DNA from: Carpediemonas membranifera
Lineage: Eukaryota; Fornicata
DNA length: 64,000 nt
Assembly: GCA_019828565.1 (NCBI GenBank)
Contig: JAHDYR010000004.1
Span: 186,001-250,000 of the forward strand
Reading direction: 5' to 3'
Part shown: in pieces, positions 10,040-18,429 of the stretch
Numbering within the stretch: position 1 is the stretch's first letter
Layout: every line of letters starts with the position of its first letter
Program-made: the position numbers and the translations under genes
The notes under the pieces: generated by a model
The model's database searches: none
Told to the model about the DNA's origin: nothing
What the model saw: only the letters and a program-made list of their open reading frames with translations

Positions 10040-10396
10040 TCACCAGTCCTCCTCCGTCACAGGCCCGGGCCGGACCTCCGTCGCCCGCCTGAACGCGGCC
10101 GTCTCCCACGTCGCCCTCATCGGGGCGGTGACCATCTCGGGGCCGACGAGCCCGAGCTCCTCGTGCGTGTTGCGGCCCAGGCCGTACCAGCCGAAGGCTG
10201 TGGCCAGCCAGTAGCGGTCGTTCGAGTCTGCCCGGACGGCCGTGACGACCTCGGGGAAGTCCCACTCGACGTACTCGCTCTCGTTGTGGACGAAGATGCC
10301 GTAGGACCCGCCGCCGTCCGCCCGCACGAGCACCCACAGGAACTCACGGTGGGCGAGATTGCGACTAAGATCATTTACAACGCTACCATATATCAC
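10040..10396 (-). CDS. Small hypothetical protein, probably the last exon of a spliced gene
   Basis: The frame gives about 118 residues with strong GC-rich third positions: EFLWVLVRADGGGSYGIFVHNESEYVEWDFPE and RYWLATAFGWYGLGRNTHEE. This looks like an all-beta, aromatic-rich fold. There is no ATG; the first possible start is GTG, which a eukaryote would not use. A candidate 3' splice site (GATCTTAG, minus strand, about 10371) could join it to an upstream exon in the next 200 bases, but I could not settle the frame of that exon. No family recognised. Confidence 0.4.
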   Translation of the reverse strand: MIYGSVVNDLSRNLAHREFLWVLVRADGGGSYGIFVHNESEYVEWDFPEVVTAVRADSNDRYWLATAFGWYGLGRNTHEELGLVGPEMVTAPMRATWETAAFRRATEVRPGPVTEEDW

Positions 10397-10702
10397 AACC
10401 TTGCCCTCAGTAGTCGAAACCGGTCCTGGTTTTGGGCCGCCGCACCGTCTTCTTGGGCAGCCCAGGCGCTTCCCGTTTCACCCGCGTGGTGCCCGTCCCG
10501 GCGGTCGCAGTGGCCGGGCGACGGGTCGACACGGGCCGGCGGAGGCCCTCGCCGGCGATGGATCGGACTCGGTCGACTCGTCCAGACTCAGTCTCCCGTA
10601 GTCAGAGTCGTATCTGACTCTATGGCCCCGTCAGTCGCGTGGCACACGCTACCGCACGCCAATTTATTCCTGAAAGCCAAGGCAAGCACACCTCGCTCAT
10701 AC
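10397..10702. other. GC-rich gap rich in GACTC/GAGTC words, no assigned gene
   Basis: Several frames are open because of high GC. A minus-strand frame ending near 10413 reads VKREAPGLPKKTVRRPKTRTGFDY before a stop and could be the C-terminus of an otherwise unseen gene. At 10560-10622 the words GACTC or GAGTC occur repeatedly and the segment is partly self-complementary. I cannot assign a function. Confidence 0.3.
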
Positions 10703-11599
10703 CTACATCGTTCCAACAGCGCAGGCCGCCGCTACAGCGAGCAGCCCGACTATGGCGAGGTCTATAGCCGACGCGTGCCGCACCACTGTAGCAGCGGGGA
10801 CACTGATCAGCGCGAGTGCCGGGGCGAAGAATCCGGCGAGAGAGCAGACCGCAGTGAGGGTGGTGAGGTCCCCAATCACGAGCACGGCGGCGGCGAGGTA
10901 GGGAATCGAGCAGCATAGCCTGTAGGCCACGGCTGCCGGGACTGACTCCACTCGGGTCATGCTCGCGGGCGGGTACATCAAGAAGGTCAGCCGGGGTCCC
11001 AGGCCGAAGGCAGCGAGAAGGTGGGGCAGCGCGGTCATCATAGCGACACCTGTGGCAGCGACAGGCAAGAATTCCACGACAAAGGGGGGCAGGAGGGTGT
11101 GCATGGCGACAGAGACCCACATTACCGCAATCAGCGCGAGCATGATGGGTACCGCTGCGAGTATGTCGAGCTTCTTGAGCGACACCAACGAGAGGGCGAG
11201 GTTCGGTCCATGGAGCCCCGCAATGAGGAAGAAGAGAGCTGGGATCAGCTGCTTGACAATTCGAATGAGCTGGGCGTGCTGCTCTTGCCACAAAAGGAGC
11301 ATGATTCGGTATTCGATGATGAAAGCAGGACCGGGAATGACCTCGCCGTCAACAAAGACTGCGGGGGCCTGGTGAAGAAAGGAAGGAAGCTGTACGATAT
11401 TAAAGCGCTTCACCATTTCAGCACGCTCAGAAACCTCCGCAAGGTCGTGTTTCGCGACTTCGATGCCATGGTGCTCTTTGAGGAAGTTGTTCATCCATTG
11501 GTTGAAAGATACGCACTGCATACACCGTTTATCGGAGTATACATCGATCTTTAGCGCCAGGCATGCCGCCACGAGCAAAACAACAAGGACAACACGCAT
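10703..11599 (-). CDS. Thioredoxin/glutaredoxin-like CxxC domain fused to a multi-pass membrane domain
   Basis: The ATG at 11599 is followed directly by a signal peptide or signal anchor (MRVVLVVLLVAACLALK); the upstream ATG at 11659 would hide it. Next comes a short thioredoxin-like domain with DVYSDKRCMQCVSFNQWM carrying a CMQC redox motif at about residues 26-29, and QAPAVFVDGEVIPGPAF, which has the position of the cis-Pro strand and the VDG turn of glutaredoxins. About six hydrophobic segments follow (for example LIRIVKQLIPALFFLIAGL, IMLALIAVMWVSVAMHTLL and AIDLAIVGLLAVAAACAV). The N-terminal redox domain would face the ER lumen or outside. I know no exact family match. The length is 298 residues. 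It lies 79 bases downstream of a co-directional unknown gene. Confidence 0.65.
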   Translation of the reverse strand: MRVVLVVLLVAACLALKIDVYSDKRCMQCVSFNQWMNNFLKEHHGIEVAKHDLAEVSERAEMVKRFNIVQLPSFLHQAPAVFVDGEVIPGPAFIIEYRIMLLLWQEQHAQLIRIVKQLIPALFFLIAGLHGPNLALSLVSLKKLDILAAVPIMLALIAVMWVSVAMHTLLPPFVVEFLPVAATGVAMMTALPHLLAAFGLGPRLTFLMYPPASMTRVESVPAAVAYRLCCSIPYLAAAVLVIGDLTTLTAVCSLAGFFAPALALISVPAATVVRHASAIDLAIVGLLAVAAACAVGTM

Positions 11600-11677
11600 T
11601 CCGACTTCACGCACGACTGACGGCAACGACAACCCTCGAACCCCATCACCATCACCCATCACTGCTCTAGAGTTAGT

Positions 11678-12364
11678 TTACAGCTTATCGTGGTCGACCT
11701 CGGTATACTGGTCAAGCCAGTCATCCCCATCATCGATGAGGTCCTCAGGATGCACCTCCCACGCCAAGTTCATGACATAGTCGCCGTTAGGGTTCTTAGT
11801 GTCGGCCTGGGATTCTGTGAGAAGGGCTAGGGCCTGGGTAATGTCGTTGGAGCAGAGCAGGAGGTCCGAGGCGACATGAGTGATCCGGATGGACACATCC
11901 CCGGGTAGACCGCGGAACGGCCCGACCTGGGTGAACCGGAAGATGGCGGCGTCCTCCTCGGACTCGGCCATGGTTAGATTGTCCGTGAGCCAGCACGCCT
12001 TGTCAGTTTCAATGCACTTCAGAGAGAACGCGGTGGAGAATGTCTCGCGTGGGATAAATTGCCAGAGGACACCGAACTCGCTGTCGACGTTTGAGAGGCA
12101 TGCGGCGTTCTTCGCGCCGTTGAGGCATTGAGGGAAACGGTTGGGGTCAAATGGACAACGCCTCCAGGTTGTAAGAAGATAGGAATGCTTATCGGGGAAA
12201 ACGGTGGCTGTGTTGATTGTAAGATCGGGCTTTTCCAGCTTCTTCTCAATTTCATCTTCAGTGATTGCTTCCGCGTTTTCTACTTTCTTCGGAAACATGG
12301 TTTCTTCATCAACCTCTTTCATAGGAGTGAGAGGATCTTGCAGCTCCTGCGGATCTGCCTCCAT
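11678..12364 (-). CDS. Hypothetical protein, 228 residues
   Basis: The ATG at 12364 begins an acidic, disordered N-terminal section with MEADPQELQDPLTPMKEVDEE. A compact cysteine-containing domain follows, with YLLTTWRRCPFDPNRFPQCL, FGVLWQFIPRE, and FRFTQVGPFRGLPGDVSIRITHVASDLLLCS. The alternation of aromatic strands and V-S-I-R-I-T-H-V-A-S-D-L-L-L suggests a beta-trefoil or lectin-like fold, similar to MIR or RICIN-type strands. That is a guess from appearance only. There is no signal peptide. The tail is strongly acidic (DDGDDWLDQYTEVDHDKL). Function unknown. Confidence 0.6.
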   Translation of the reverse strand: MEADPQELQDPLTPMKEVDEETMFPKKVENAEAITEDEIEKKLEKPDLTINTATVFPDKHSYLLTTWRRCPFDPNRFPQCLNGAKNAACLSNVDSEFGVLWQFIPRETFSTAFSLKCIETDKACWLTDNLTMAESEEDAAIFRFTQVGPFRGLPGDVSIRITHVASDLLLCSNDITQALALLTESQADTKNPNGDYVMNLAWEVHPEDLIDDGDDWLDQYTEVDHDKL

Positions 12365-12669
12365 TCAGCGCTGCGTTTTTCGCGATGCATTAAACTGCCC
12401 GACTGTAATATCGTGGCCCAGAGGCCAGCCGCGAGAGGCATGATGCAAGGCAGGTGCTGGAGTACGTATAAGGGTGAATTATGTCCTTCGAATCCTCCCA
12501 ATCTCAAAGCAGGCCGACGGTACAAGGGTGCTAGGGGAAGGGGCTGAGGTGAGATTCAGTGGATAGATCCGAAACCATGGGTGACAACCGCATGTTTATC
12601 GTAAAATGGCACATATATACATGACATGTATCATACCAGGCAACTCTGACAAGTTCGTTCAAGCCTCAT
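12365..12669. other. Intergenic region, no gene seen
   Basis: This region contains the start region of the 228-residue gene and the 3' end of the next minus-strand gene. It includes AT-rich stretches (ATGTTTATCGTAAAATGGCACATATATACATGAC at about 12590-12624). No RNA gene or repeat is apparent. Confidence 0.35.
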
Positions 12670-13065
12670 TCACTCAAAGTTCGGCATGTTGACCTGGACA
12701 TGGCCTTGGAACGGCACAGGGCCCATTATACCACTCTGTTGCCCGCCGTCCCCAGATGCAGCCGCGTCGAGCAGGGCCTCGAGTTCGTGGGTTCTGCCGC
12801 TCGAAAGGGCAAGCTGGATGGCATTCCAGCTGTATTGGAATAGCATCTGCTTGCGAACAGCGGTGGCCTTTTCCTGGTCGGTGACGTTGTATATCTCGTC
12901 GGACTTAGCAGGCAGGATCTGGCCTGGAAGAACTGGCTCGTCCTTGGGCAGCACTGCTGGGTAAAAAGGTGGATGTTAGCACAAACGGACAGTGGCAGAT
13001 GAATACGAATGTGAATATGAGCTCATAACAGTACTTGGATGAAGCATTTGGGCAGTTGGTAGCAT
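12670..13065 (-). CDS. Small hypothetical protein, two or more exons
   Basis: The last exon (12670-12956) encodes VLPKDEPVLPGQILPAK, then EKATAVRKQMLFQYSWNAIQLAL and a tail ending NMPNFE. It has no ATG. A 78-nt intron (12957-13034) with GTACTG at the 5' side and GCTAAC plus a CCTTTTTACCCAG 3' end joins it in frame to MLPTAQMLHP from the ATG at 13065. That upstream frame stays open further (NNVFILRNTDRPSVGI), so the true start may lie in another exon beyond 13110, inside the direct repeat next to the Fanzor cassette. The protein would be about 105 residues or longer. It has one amphipathic helical hairpin and no recognised family. Confidence 0.5.
12957..13034 (-). other. Spliceosomal intron, 78 nt (predicted)
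   Basis: Read on the minus strand it begins GTACTGTTATG and ends GTGCTAACATCCACCTTTTTACCCAG. It has a CTAAC branch motif and a pyrimidine tract. Splicing keeps the reading frame across the join (CCA A|CA GTG CTG). Confidence 0.6.
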
Positions 13066-13085
13066 TATTCCAACCGACGGACGAT

Positions 13086-13162
13086 CAGTGTTGCGCAGTA
13101 TAAACACATTGTTCGAACCTCCAGACAGGGCCTGAAAGGAACGATCAAAGTGCCAAACTGCA
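13086..13162. repeat. Left imperfect direct repeat flanking the Fanzor cassette
   Basis: The first 28 bases (CAGTGTTGCGCAGTATAAAC and on to ACATTGTT) are identical to 15130-15157. The rest is diverged but aligned, with ACGATCAAAGTGCCAAACTGCA here against ACGATCAGAAAGTGCTTAAACTGCA in the right copy. The copies are 2,044 bases apart in the same orientation. Confidence 0.75.
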
Positions 13163-13167
13163 CAACA

Positions 13168-14880
13168 TCATCCGTCCGTAGACGAATGTTGGCGGTTAGC
13201 CAATTGATGATACTGGAATGATGTTTGAAGACGTGGGATCAATGTGCGACTGAACGGAGAGCCGCTGAGCTCATCTTCCGCGGCAAGAGAACGCCACAGG
13301 ATGTTCTCTGCAGCACTCTTGTCCCGATGATCAACATTCAGAGCATCAGGAACTGTTGCGCGCCACTGAGCACCACGGCACTGTCGATTTTCGCAGAGCA
13401 TCACACGATGTGGGTGAAAGTGCTGGTCATCACGCGGACGAACTCGCTTGTAGGGGGCGTGGCAGTGAGGGCAGACGACGGTGGTGCGATCCTCGTTAAC
13501 CATGTTGATCGACGACAGTGTTATACCCCTTGAGAAGGGGTACTATCTCTCTCGCGAACTTTCGATATGGCGCGCAAGGAATGAACATACCAGCAGGCGT
13601 GGTGAATCCCGAGCTCCCGTAGAAGACTTTCAGGCGAATGGGGGTGGCGATGGGATGGTGGCGACCGAACTCCCGAGCCAACTGTTGGCCGCAGCGGGCG
13701 AAGTGCTTCTGGCGAAGGATGTGGTTCGCAAAGCGCACTCGGCGGAAAGACTTACGCATTCCAGCCTCGAAAATGTCGTTCGCGTTGTCCAGCACAAACC
13801 TAATAGAGTTGTTGATACTCACTAGTCTTGTGCTCTTGAACGACGCGGCCGTCATATCAAAGCCGAAACTTGGCGTCTTAGTGTATCCGCACTTTGGAAG
13901 GACGCCGGAGCTGGTGGTGCCATCGGGGTGCCTGATGTAATACCCTCTGATGGACCTTGCGCCCGGGTCGAACCCCATGAGGTGGGCATCAGGATCCGGC
14001 GCGGGCGGAGCCTCGGCATTATTGGTCCCGAGTCGGGGGCGCTCTTTCTCCCGCCCTTTCGCTCGCTTTCGAACAGGCATGCTCGCATCATGTTGTGGCC
14101 GATAGCGGCCGAATCCTCTCTTAATAGTCACCGCCACACAGACCCCATCGGTGCTCAGGCTGAGCAGACGGCCCATTGACCTGGGGTTGTCCCGGTAGCG
14201 TCTTTTCTGCTCTTCCACTCCGTCAGCAATTGCCCAGACGCAAGAGAGAATGCGTGGGGCAGCCTGGGAGACTGGGAGCCCGTCGTTCTCACCCATGTGA
14301 GTCGCCCAGAACAGCGAGGGGAGACACGCAAGGATCTCAGGGTTGACCATGTTGAGGATGGCGTGAACGCCGGCCAACTCCTGCTCGAAGAAGGCCGGAG
14401 AGCCAACACCTGCGAGAGCTTCTTCGAGTCGGGCGAGGGTGCCCTGTAGCCTGTCACGGTACGTCGTCACCGTGCGGGCGAGCCACAGCTTCACAGAGTT
14501 GGCGTATCGGATGAACCACTTCCGGAGACTGGGACTCACTCCATGCGACTCCGCACGACCTTCGAGCTGCGCGACCAGATCCTGCGTGGTAGGCTCCCGC
14601 CACATCGGCACAGTGTCGAGTGTCGAGTGTCGAGTGACTGCACGATGGCCGCGTAGGCCTGACCCGGCTGACCGCCGCGTAGATGAGTGAGCAGTCCGTT
14701 GTGGAAGTCGGCGTCATGTAGGGGGAGTTGCCGGCGCTGCGCATAGCATTCAACCGCGAGCCGGGCCAGCAGGCATGAGTAGAGATATTTTGCTGCGGCG
14801 TAATCCCCCACTCTCCGTTCTTCGGTGTAGTTCTGTCTGAAAGCTTGCTTGATGGAGGCTTTGATCGTATATACCTCCAT
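13168..14880 (-). pseudogene. Fanzor (eukaryotic TnpB/OrfB-like RuvC nuclease), split over three frames
   Basis: Fanzors are eukaryotic RNA-guided nucleases related to TnpB. Three minus-strand frames read in order make one protein: an N-terminal helical part from the ATG at 14880 (MEVYTIKASIKQAF onward), a central part (about 14611-13496) and a C-terminal part (13503-13168). Catalytic landmarks are RuvC-I with the aspartate in GFDPGARS, KVFYGSSGF...PAGMFIP, RuvC-II glutamate in VNEDRTT, a zinc ribbon CPHC...CENRQC and RuvC-III DHRDKSAAENIL. All three acidic positions are present. The first frame break falls in a 7-bp tandem repeat at 14614-14634, where one extra unit would restore the frame. 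The second is a 1-base offset near 13503. The gene is probably inactive unless one break is an intron or a sequencing error. No other annotated gene overlaps. Confidence 0.82.
14614..14634. repeat. 7-bp tandem repeat, three copies of TGTCGAG
   Basis: Three perfect units (14614-14620, 14621-14627, 14628-14634) sit exactly where the Fanzor reading frame changes. Gain or loss of one unit changes the frame by one base. Confidence 0.85.
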
Positions 14881-15129
14881 CTTGTTGCGCACTACAGGTG
14901 TGCAGCTGGTCATTGATGAAGATGACATATAAGAGCCGACGATGAACACCATTACCAGCATATACAAGTGTAGAAGTGAATTTAATGTGGAATAGAAGAC
15001 AATGAGACGACGTGTGAGCGATTGTGATGTTTGCAGCTGTGCTGATGTCCACGAAGAAGACGCTTTGTGGAAGCCCTGGAGAAGACGATCTCCCTACCGA
15101 CTTAAGACGTGAGTAGGAGGGAGACAGGG

Positions 15130-15197
15130 CAGTGTTGCGCAGTATAAACACATTGTTGAACCCTTCAATAGCACGATCAGAAAGTGCTTAAACTGCA
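15130..15197. repeat. Right imperfect direct repeat flanking the Fanzor cassette
   Basis: This is the partner of 13086-13162. On the minus strand both copies read through TGTTTATACTGCGCAACACTG, which encodes VFILRNT in one frame, so the repeat may be a duplicated 5' exon or promoter and not a transposon end. Confidence 0.7.
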
Positions 15198-15331
15198 CCG
15201 ATCATGGTGAGGCAGGGCTGTATCATGCGTGTAGATGACCGGACACGCTAGGCGGGGGATCCTGGCTCATTACCTAGTTCGTCTTATCCTGCAATGCCGT
15301 TCCTTTCTCTTGAGCGAAAAGTCGATCAAGA

Positions 15332-16975
15332 ATGGGTGCGAAGAAGCAGGAGAAAAGGCATTCGTCGTACATGACCCGTAACCAGGCGCTTAAGTACTTG
15401 CAGCTCTCTCTTTCGGATTTCCGCCGCCTCTGTATCCTCAAGGGCATATTCCCCAGAGATCCGCCTCACATCAAGGAGAAGGTCATCGGGAAGACCTACT
15501 ATCTTACCACTGACATCCAGTGGCTTGCCAACGAGCCTCTTATGGACAGGTTCCGCTCGATCAAGGCTCATCTCAAGAAGGTCGCCCGCTTTGACGCCCG
15601 CAAGGAGACTGAGCACGCTGATCAGCTTGCCGATGCGATGCCTCGCTACACTCTCGACCACCTCATCCGCGAGCGCTACCCGTCCTTCCACGACGCCCTC
15701 CGCGACATGTCGGACGCGCTCAACATGGTGCACCTCTTCGCCACTATGTACTCGAGCGACAACGTCCAGAACAAGATGATCATGACCTGCCAGCGCCTTA
15801 GCCGCGAGTGGCAGGCGTATGTCGCCTCCACCAAGATCCTGACCAAGTCCTTTGTGTCCATCCGCGGCGTGTACATGCAGGTCGACCTCGACGGGACACC
15901 CATCACGTGGGTCATGCCCCACGAGTTCTCCCAGGAGCAGACAGACGAGGTTGACTACCGGGTGATGGAGACGTTCCTCGAGTTCTACACCACCCTCGCG
16001 GGCTTCGTGCTCTACAGACTCTTCACCCGCCGCGGCGTGGCCTACCCCCCGGCCGTGGACGCGGAGAAGGACAAGAACGGCGCCTGGCTCGACGCCATCA
16101 CCCTCGCTGCGCCAACCGACTCGGCCGATGACGACGCCACGGACGCCGAGGCCGACCGCACTAGGACGGTCGAGCTGCTCGGAAGCATGGACCCCGAGGA
16201 CCCCCAGTACGCCCCGCAGCTGCTGCAGTTGCTCGAGAATGAGGACACGGTCCAGCTGCCCGGCCTGCTCAACGGCATGGAGTTCTTCCTCTCGAGGGGC
16301 GTCCCGACCAAGCCTGTTGCACTCGCTATCAGGGCGTGCGGCGGGATTGTTGTCTCAGAGCCTACTGAGCGGTCAACGGTGGTCAGCGAACGCCCAGACA
16401 CGCCAGAGTCGATCCTCCCCCAGTGGGTCTTTGATTCAATCAATTTCCGCATGAGGATGCCGTTCGACGAGTACAGCAACGGCCAGGCCGCCCCGCCGCA
16501 CCTCTCGCCGTTCGAGGACTTCACCTCCGGCACGAGCATCACCCACGTTCCTGAGAGGTTCAAGGAGGTCCGCGCCCGGTGGGCCACCGCCTGGGCCGAG
16601 CGGCTCAAGGAGGCTCGCTACCGCACCTCGGACGGTGTGGCGCTCGTCGTTCCTGAGGAAGATCTCGAGGCAGACGTCGGGGACATCGACTCCGAAGAGG
16701 AGGAGGCGCGTCTCGCGCTGGCGACCAAGCGGGTCCGGAACCGGTACGCACACGTCAAGGCCGCGCACGAGGAGAAGACGGGCCGGGTGAAGAGGCTCCT
16801 GATGAAGGCTACGGGGAAGACAGACGAGGCCGACGACGAGGAGGAGGCGTCTGGCCTGGGGCTGCTGGCCAAGCCCAAGGGCAAGGCAAAGACCGGGAAG
16901 AGCGAGAAGAAGCACAAGCCGAAGAAGGTCGTGAACAAGACAGTGAAGACCAGCGTGCTCATCAAGAGGAAGTAA
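15332..16975 (+). CDS. PES1: Pescadillo homologue (PES1/Nop7), ribosome biogenesis
   Basis: Pescadillo is the scaffold of the PeBoW complex that processes 27S/32S pre-rRNA for the large ribosomal subunit in the nucleolus. The N-terminus YMTRNQALKYLQLSLSDFRRLCILKGI..R.P is a close match to the family's opening, which reads AxxxLQLSLxDFRRLCILKGIYPR in most eukaryotes. HLIRERYPSF, DALNMVHLFA and a V..I.GVY.Q...GTPITW..P follow in the expected order. A BRCT domain at about residues 305-420 begins EFFLSRGVPTKPVALAIRACGG and has the tryptophan PQWVFDSIN. The C-terminus is a Lys/Glu-rich coiled coil ending in a basic tail suited to nucleolar targeting. The start is the ATG at 15332. Confidence 0.95.
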   Translation: MGAKKQEKRHSSYMTRNQALKYLQLSLSDFRRLCILKGIFPRDPPHIKEKVIGKTYYLTTDIQWLANEPLMDRFRSIKAHLKKVARFDARKETEHADQLADAMPRYTLDHLIRERYPSFHDALRDMSDALNMVHLFATMYSSDNVQNKMIMTCQRLSREWQAYVASTKILTKSFVSIRGVYMQVDLDGTPITWVMPHEFSQEQTDEVDYRVMETFLEFYTTLAGFVLYRLFTRRGVAYPPAVDAEKDKNGAWLDAITLAAPTDSADDDATDAEADRTRTVELLGSMDPEDPQYAPQLLQLLENEDTVQLPGLLNGMEFFLSRGVPTKPVALAIRACGGIVVSEPTERSTVVSERPDTPESILPQWVFDSINFRMRMPFDEYSNGQAAPPHLSPFEDFTSGTSITHVPERFKEVRARWATAWAERLKEARYRTSDGVALVVPEEDLEADVGDIDSEEEEARLALATKRVRNRYAHVKAAHEEKTGRVKRLLMKATGKTDEADDEEEASGLGLLAKPKGKAKTGKSEKKHKPKKVVNKTVKTSVLIKRK

Positions 16976-17190
16976 ACTTGCGGATTAGTGGCGGTGGTGG
17001 TGGCTTAAGATATGCTGGTTGACAAAGGCGATCGGCCAGCCTGACTAAGCCCCGATAAGATGATGTACAGCACAGGGACCGTGGTACCAGGTAGATGTCG
17101 CTCGTTCTCCCATCCTCGCGTCAGCATTTCAAATGACAGATTTGACACAAGTACTTATTTGGGGCGTTAACTCAGCAGCCGTTGCATTCT

Positions 17191-18003
17191 ATGAACGTTT
17201 TCAATCGTAATTCGACGATTGAACGTAAAGGAGGGCGCAGCCATTCAAAACAGCCCTTCGCAACCTCTTTTCGCCGAGCAAATGCGGTATATCGCTCGAA
17301 CGAGCCCTGCTACAACAATTCATCCACGTTTTCACCAAACTTCCATCCCCGCAGCACCTTCCTCCCTTCCTCGCGGACCATTTCCCGTGTAGTCCCGCTG
17401 AACGGCCCCAGTCCCATCGCTTTCCTCACGGAGCCCCCGCCATTCCAGCCATACCAAACAGCCCCCCAACGCCGCAAGCGTCACTCAGTAACACCCAAGA
17501 CGCCGACAGTGGAGGGCCGCTCGATGTTTCCCAAGGTCCGGCCCGCCAAGCTCCCCCAGCCACAGTCACTGCCATTCCTGCAGACGAAGCCAAAGCGGGG
17601 GCACGCCAAGGTGAAGAGGGACAATGGCACTGCGTCCACACCGGCGATCCAGACGATGGACGTTATGGCTGGTCGTAACGGTCCAATGGTCAACATCCGA
17701 TCAAAGTCCGTTGAGCCCCGGGCTCTGAAGATCGCACGCACCCCGCCAGCAGCTAGGCCAAGGACGAACAGGTCCAAGATGAGACCGGCCGCCCCGCCCA
17801 ACCCCACAGCACTCCCCAAGCATGTCGGACGGCTGGCCACAGGTCGTGTGGTGCAGAGGGATGCGGTGATGAATGCAGTCATCCAGGCCGGCATGGACGA
17901 CTTAGAAAGCGTAGTTGTGCTCGTGGATGACCTACCGCCGTCCCGAGTCGGCTATGACCCACCCCGACTCCAGGATACCCCGACCATGCAGCCCATGTGG
18001 TGA
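17191..18003 (+). CDS. Hypothetical basic, proline-rich disordered protein
   Basis: The first ATG in frame is at 17191 and the protein has about 270 residues. It is rich in Pro, Arg, Lys and Ser with almost no predicted core. The one segment that looks ordered is near the C-terminus (VMNAVIQAGMDDLESVVVLVDDLPPSRVGYD). The frame has the codon bias of real genes in the window. Basic low-complexity proteins of this type are often cytoskeletal or nucleic-acid binding, but there is no motif to support a specific role. Confidence 0.55.
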   Translation: MNVFNRNSTIERKGGRSHSKQPFATSFRRANAVYRSNEPCYNNSSTFSPNFHPRSTFLPSSRTISRVVPLNGPSPIAFLTEPPPFQPYQTAPQRRKRHSVTPKTPTVEGRSMFPKVRPAKLPQPQSLPFLQTKPKRGHAKVKRDNGTASTPAIQTMDVMAGRNGPMVNIRSKSVEPRALKIARTPPAARPRTNRSKMRPAAPPNPTALPKHVGRLATGRVVQRDAVMNAVIQAGMDDLESVVVLVDDLPPSRVGYDPPRLQDTPTMQPMW

Positions 18004-18429
18004 ACTCCACAGTTTGTACAATAGAGCAGCGTTTAAACTACCGTAACTGTACTGGCAGTGAATCGTGCTGAGGACCATGACGCTGGTCAGTGTTACATGG
18101 CTGAGGAGTTGTTACCTGTTGGTACCAATGGTGCCCGGAGTCCAGTGCTGCGACGTCGGTGTCGCCAGCGAACTCGGACGCGCTCTTACGCTATTGCGAA
18201 TTTTCTGGTGATTTTTGTGATATCTTTAGATCTCGATACGAATTGAGCAATGAACCGAGAAATTGGATGCGTATTGACCGAAAAATCTACAGATACGAGA
18301 GTTTATCCTACCCTGATATTTACCGGTAGATTTACTGCCCGCTATGCCGCTATCCGCGCGATCATTACCGATCAGTTCCCACTTGACGACTTCATTTTTT
18401 TCTCTTGCAATTCGCCTGCGGTGTCTCTT
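18004..18429. other. Intergenic and likely 5' untranslated region of the OSBP gene
   Basis: An in-frame extension upstream of the OSBP start exists back to 18250 but has AT-rich codons and no family similarity, so I treat it as untranslated leader. The block ATTTTTTTCTCTTG sits about 35 bases before the chosen ATG. No RNA gene seen. Confidence 0.4.

Larger units (their letters stand above)
13086..15197 (-). mobile_element. Putative Fanzor-carrying mobile cassette
   Basis: The cassette is the stretch between and including two direct repeats. It contains one gene, the broken Fanzor nuclease, on the minus strand. No classical terminal inverted repeats or target-site duplication could be established by eye. 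The right repeat lies just upstream of the nuclease frame, so it may supply its 5' region; the left copy lies upstream of the next minus-strand gene. A non-coding guide (omega) RNA would be expected near the nuclease 3' end around 13100-13200, but I cannot demonstrate one. Confidence 0.5.

Noticed and set aside
13104-13122. A tRNA-like T-loop word (GTTCGAACCTCC)
   Set aside because: No acceptor stem or anticodon arm could be found at the needed spacing; the word lies in the left direct repeat.
18058-18246. A 62-residue plus-strand frame
   Set aside because: It starts with GTG, lacks codon bias and lies in the probable promoter of the next gene.
18250-18429. A 60-residue N-terminal extension of the OSBP-related protein
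   Set aside because: Its codons are AT-rich and unlike the gene, and it contains no conserved residue. I treat it as untranslated.
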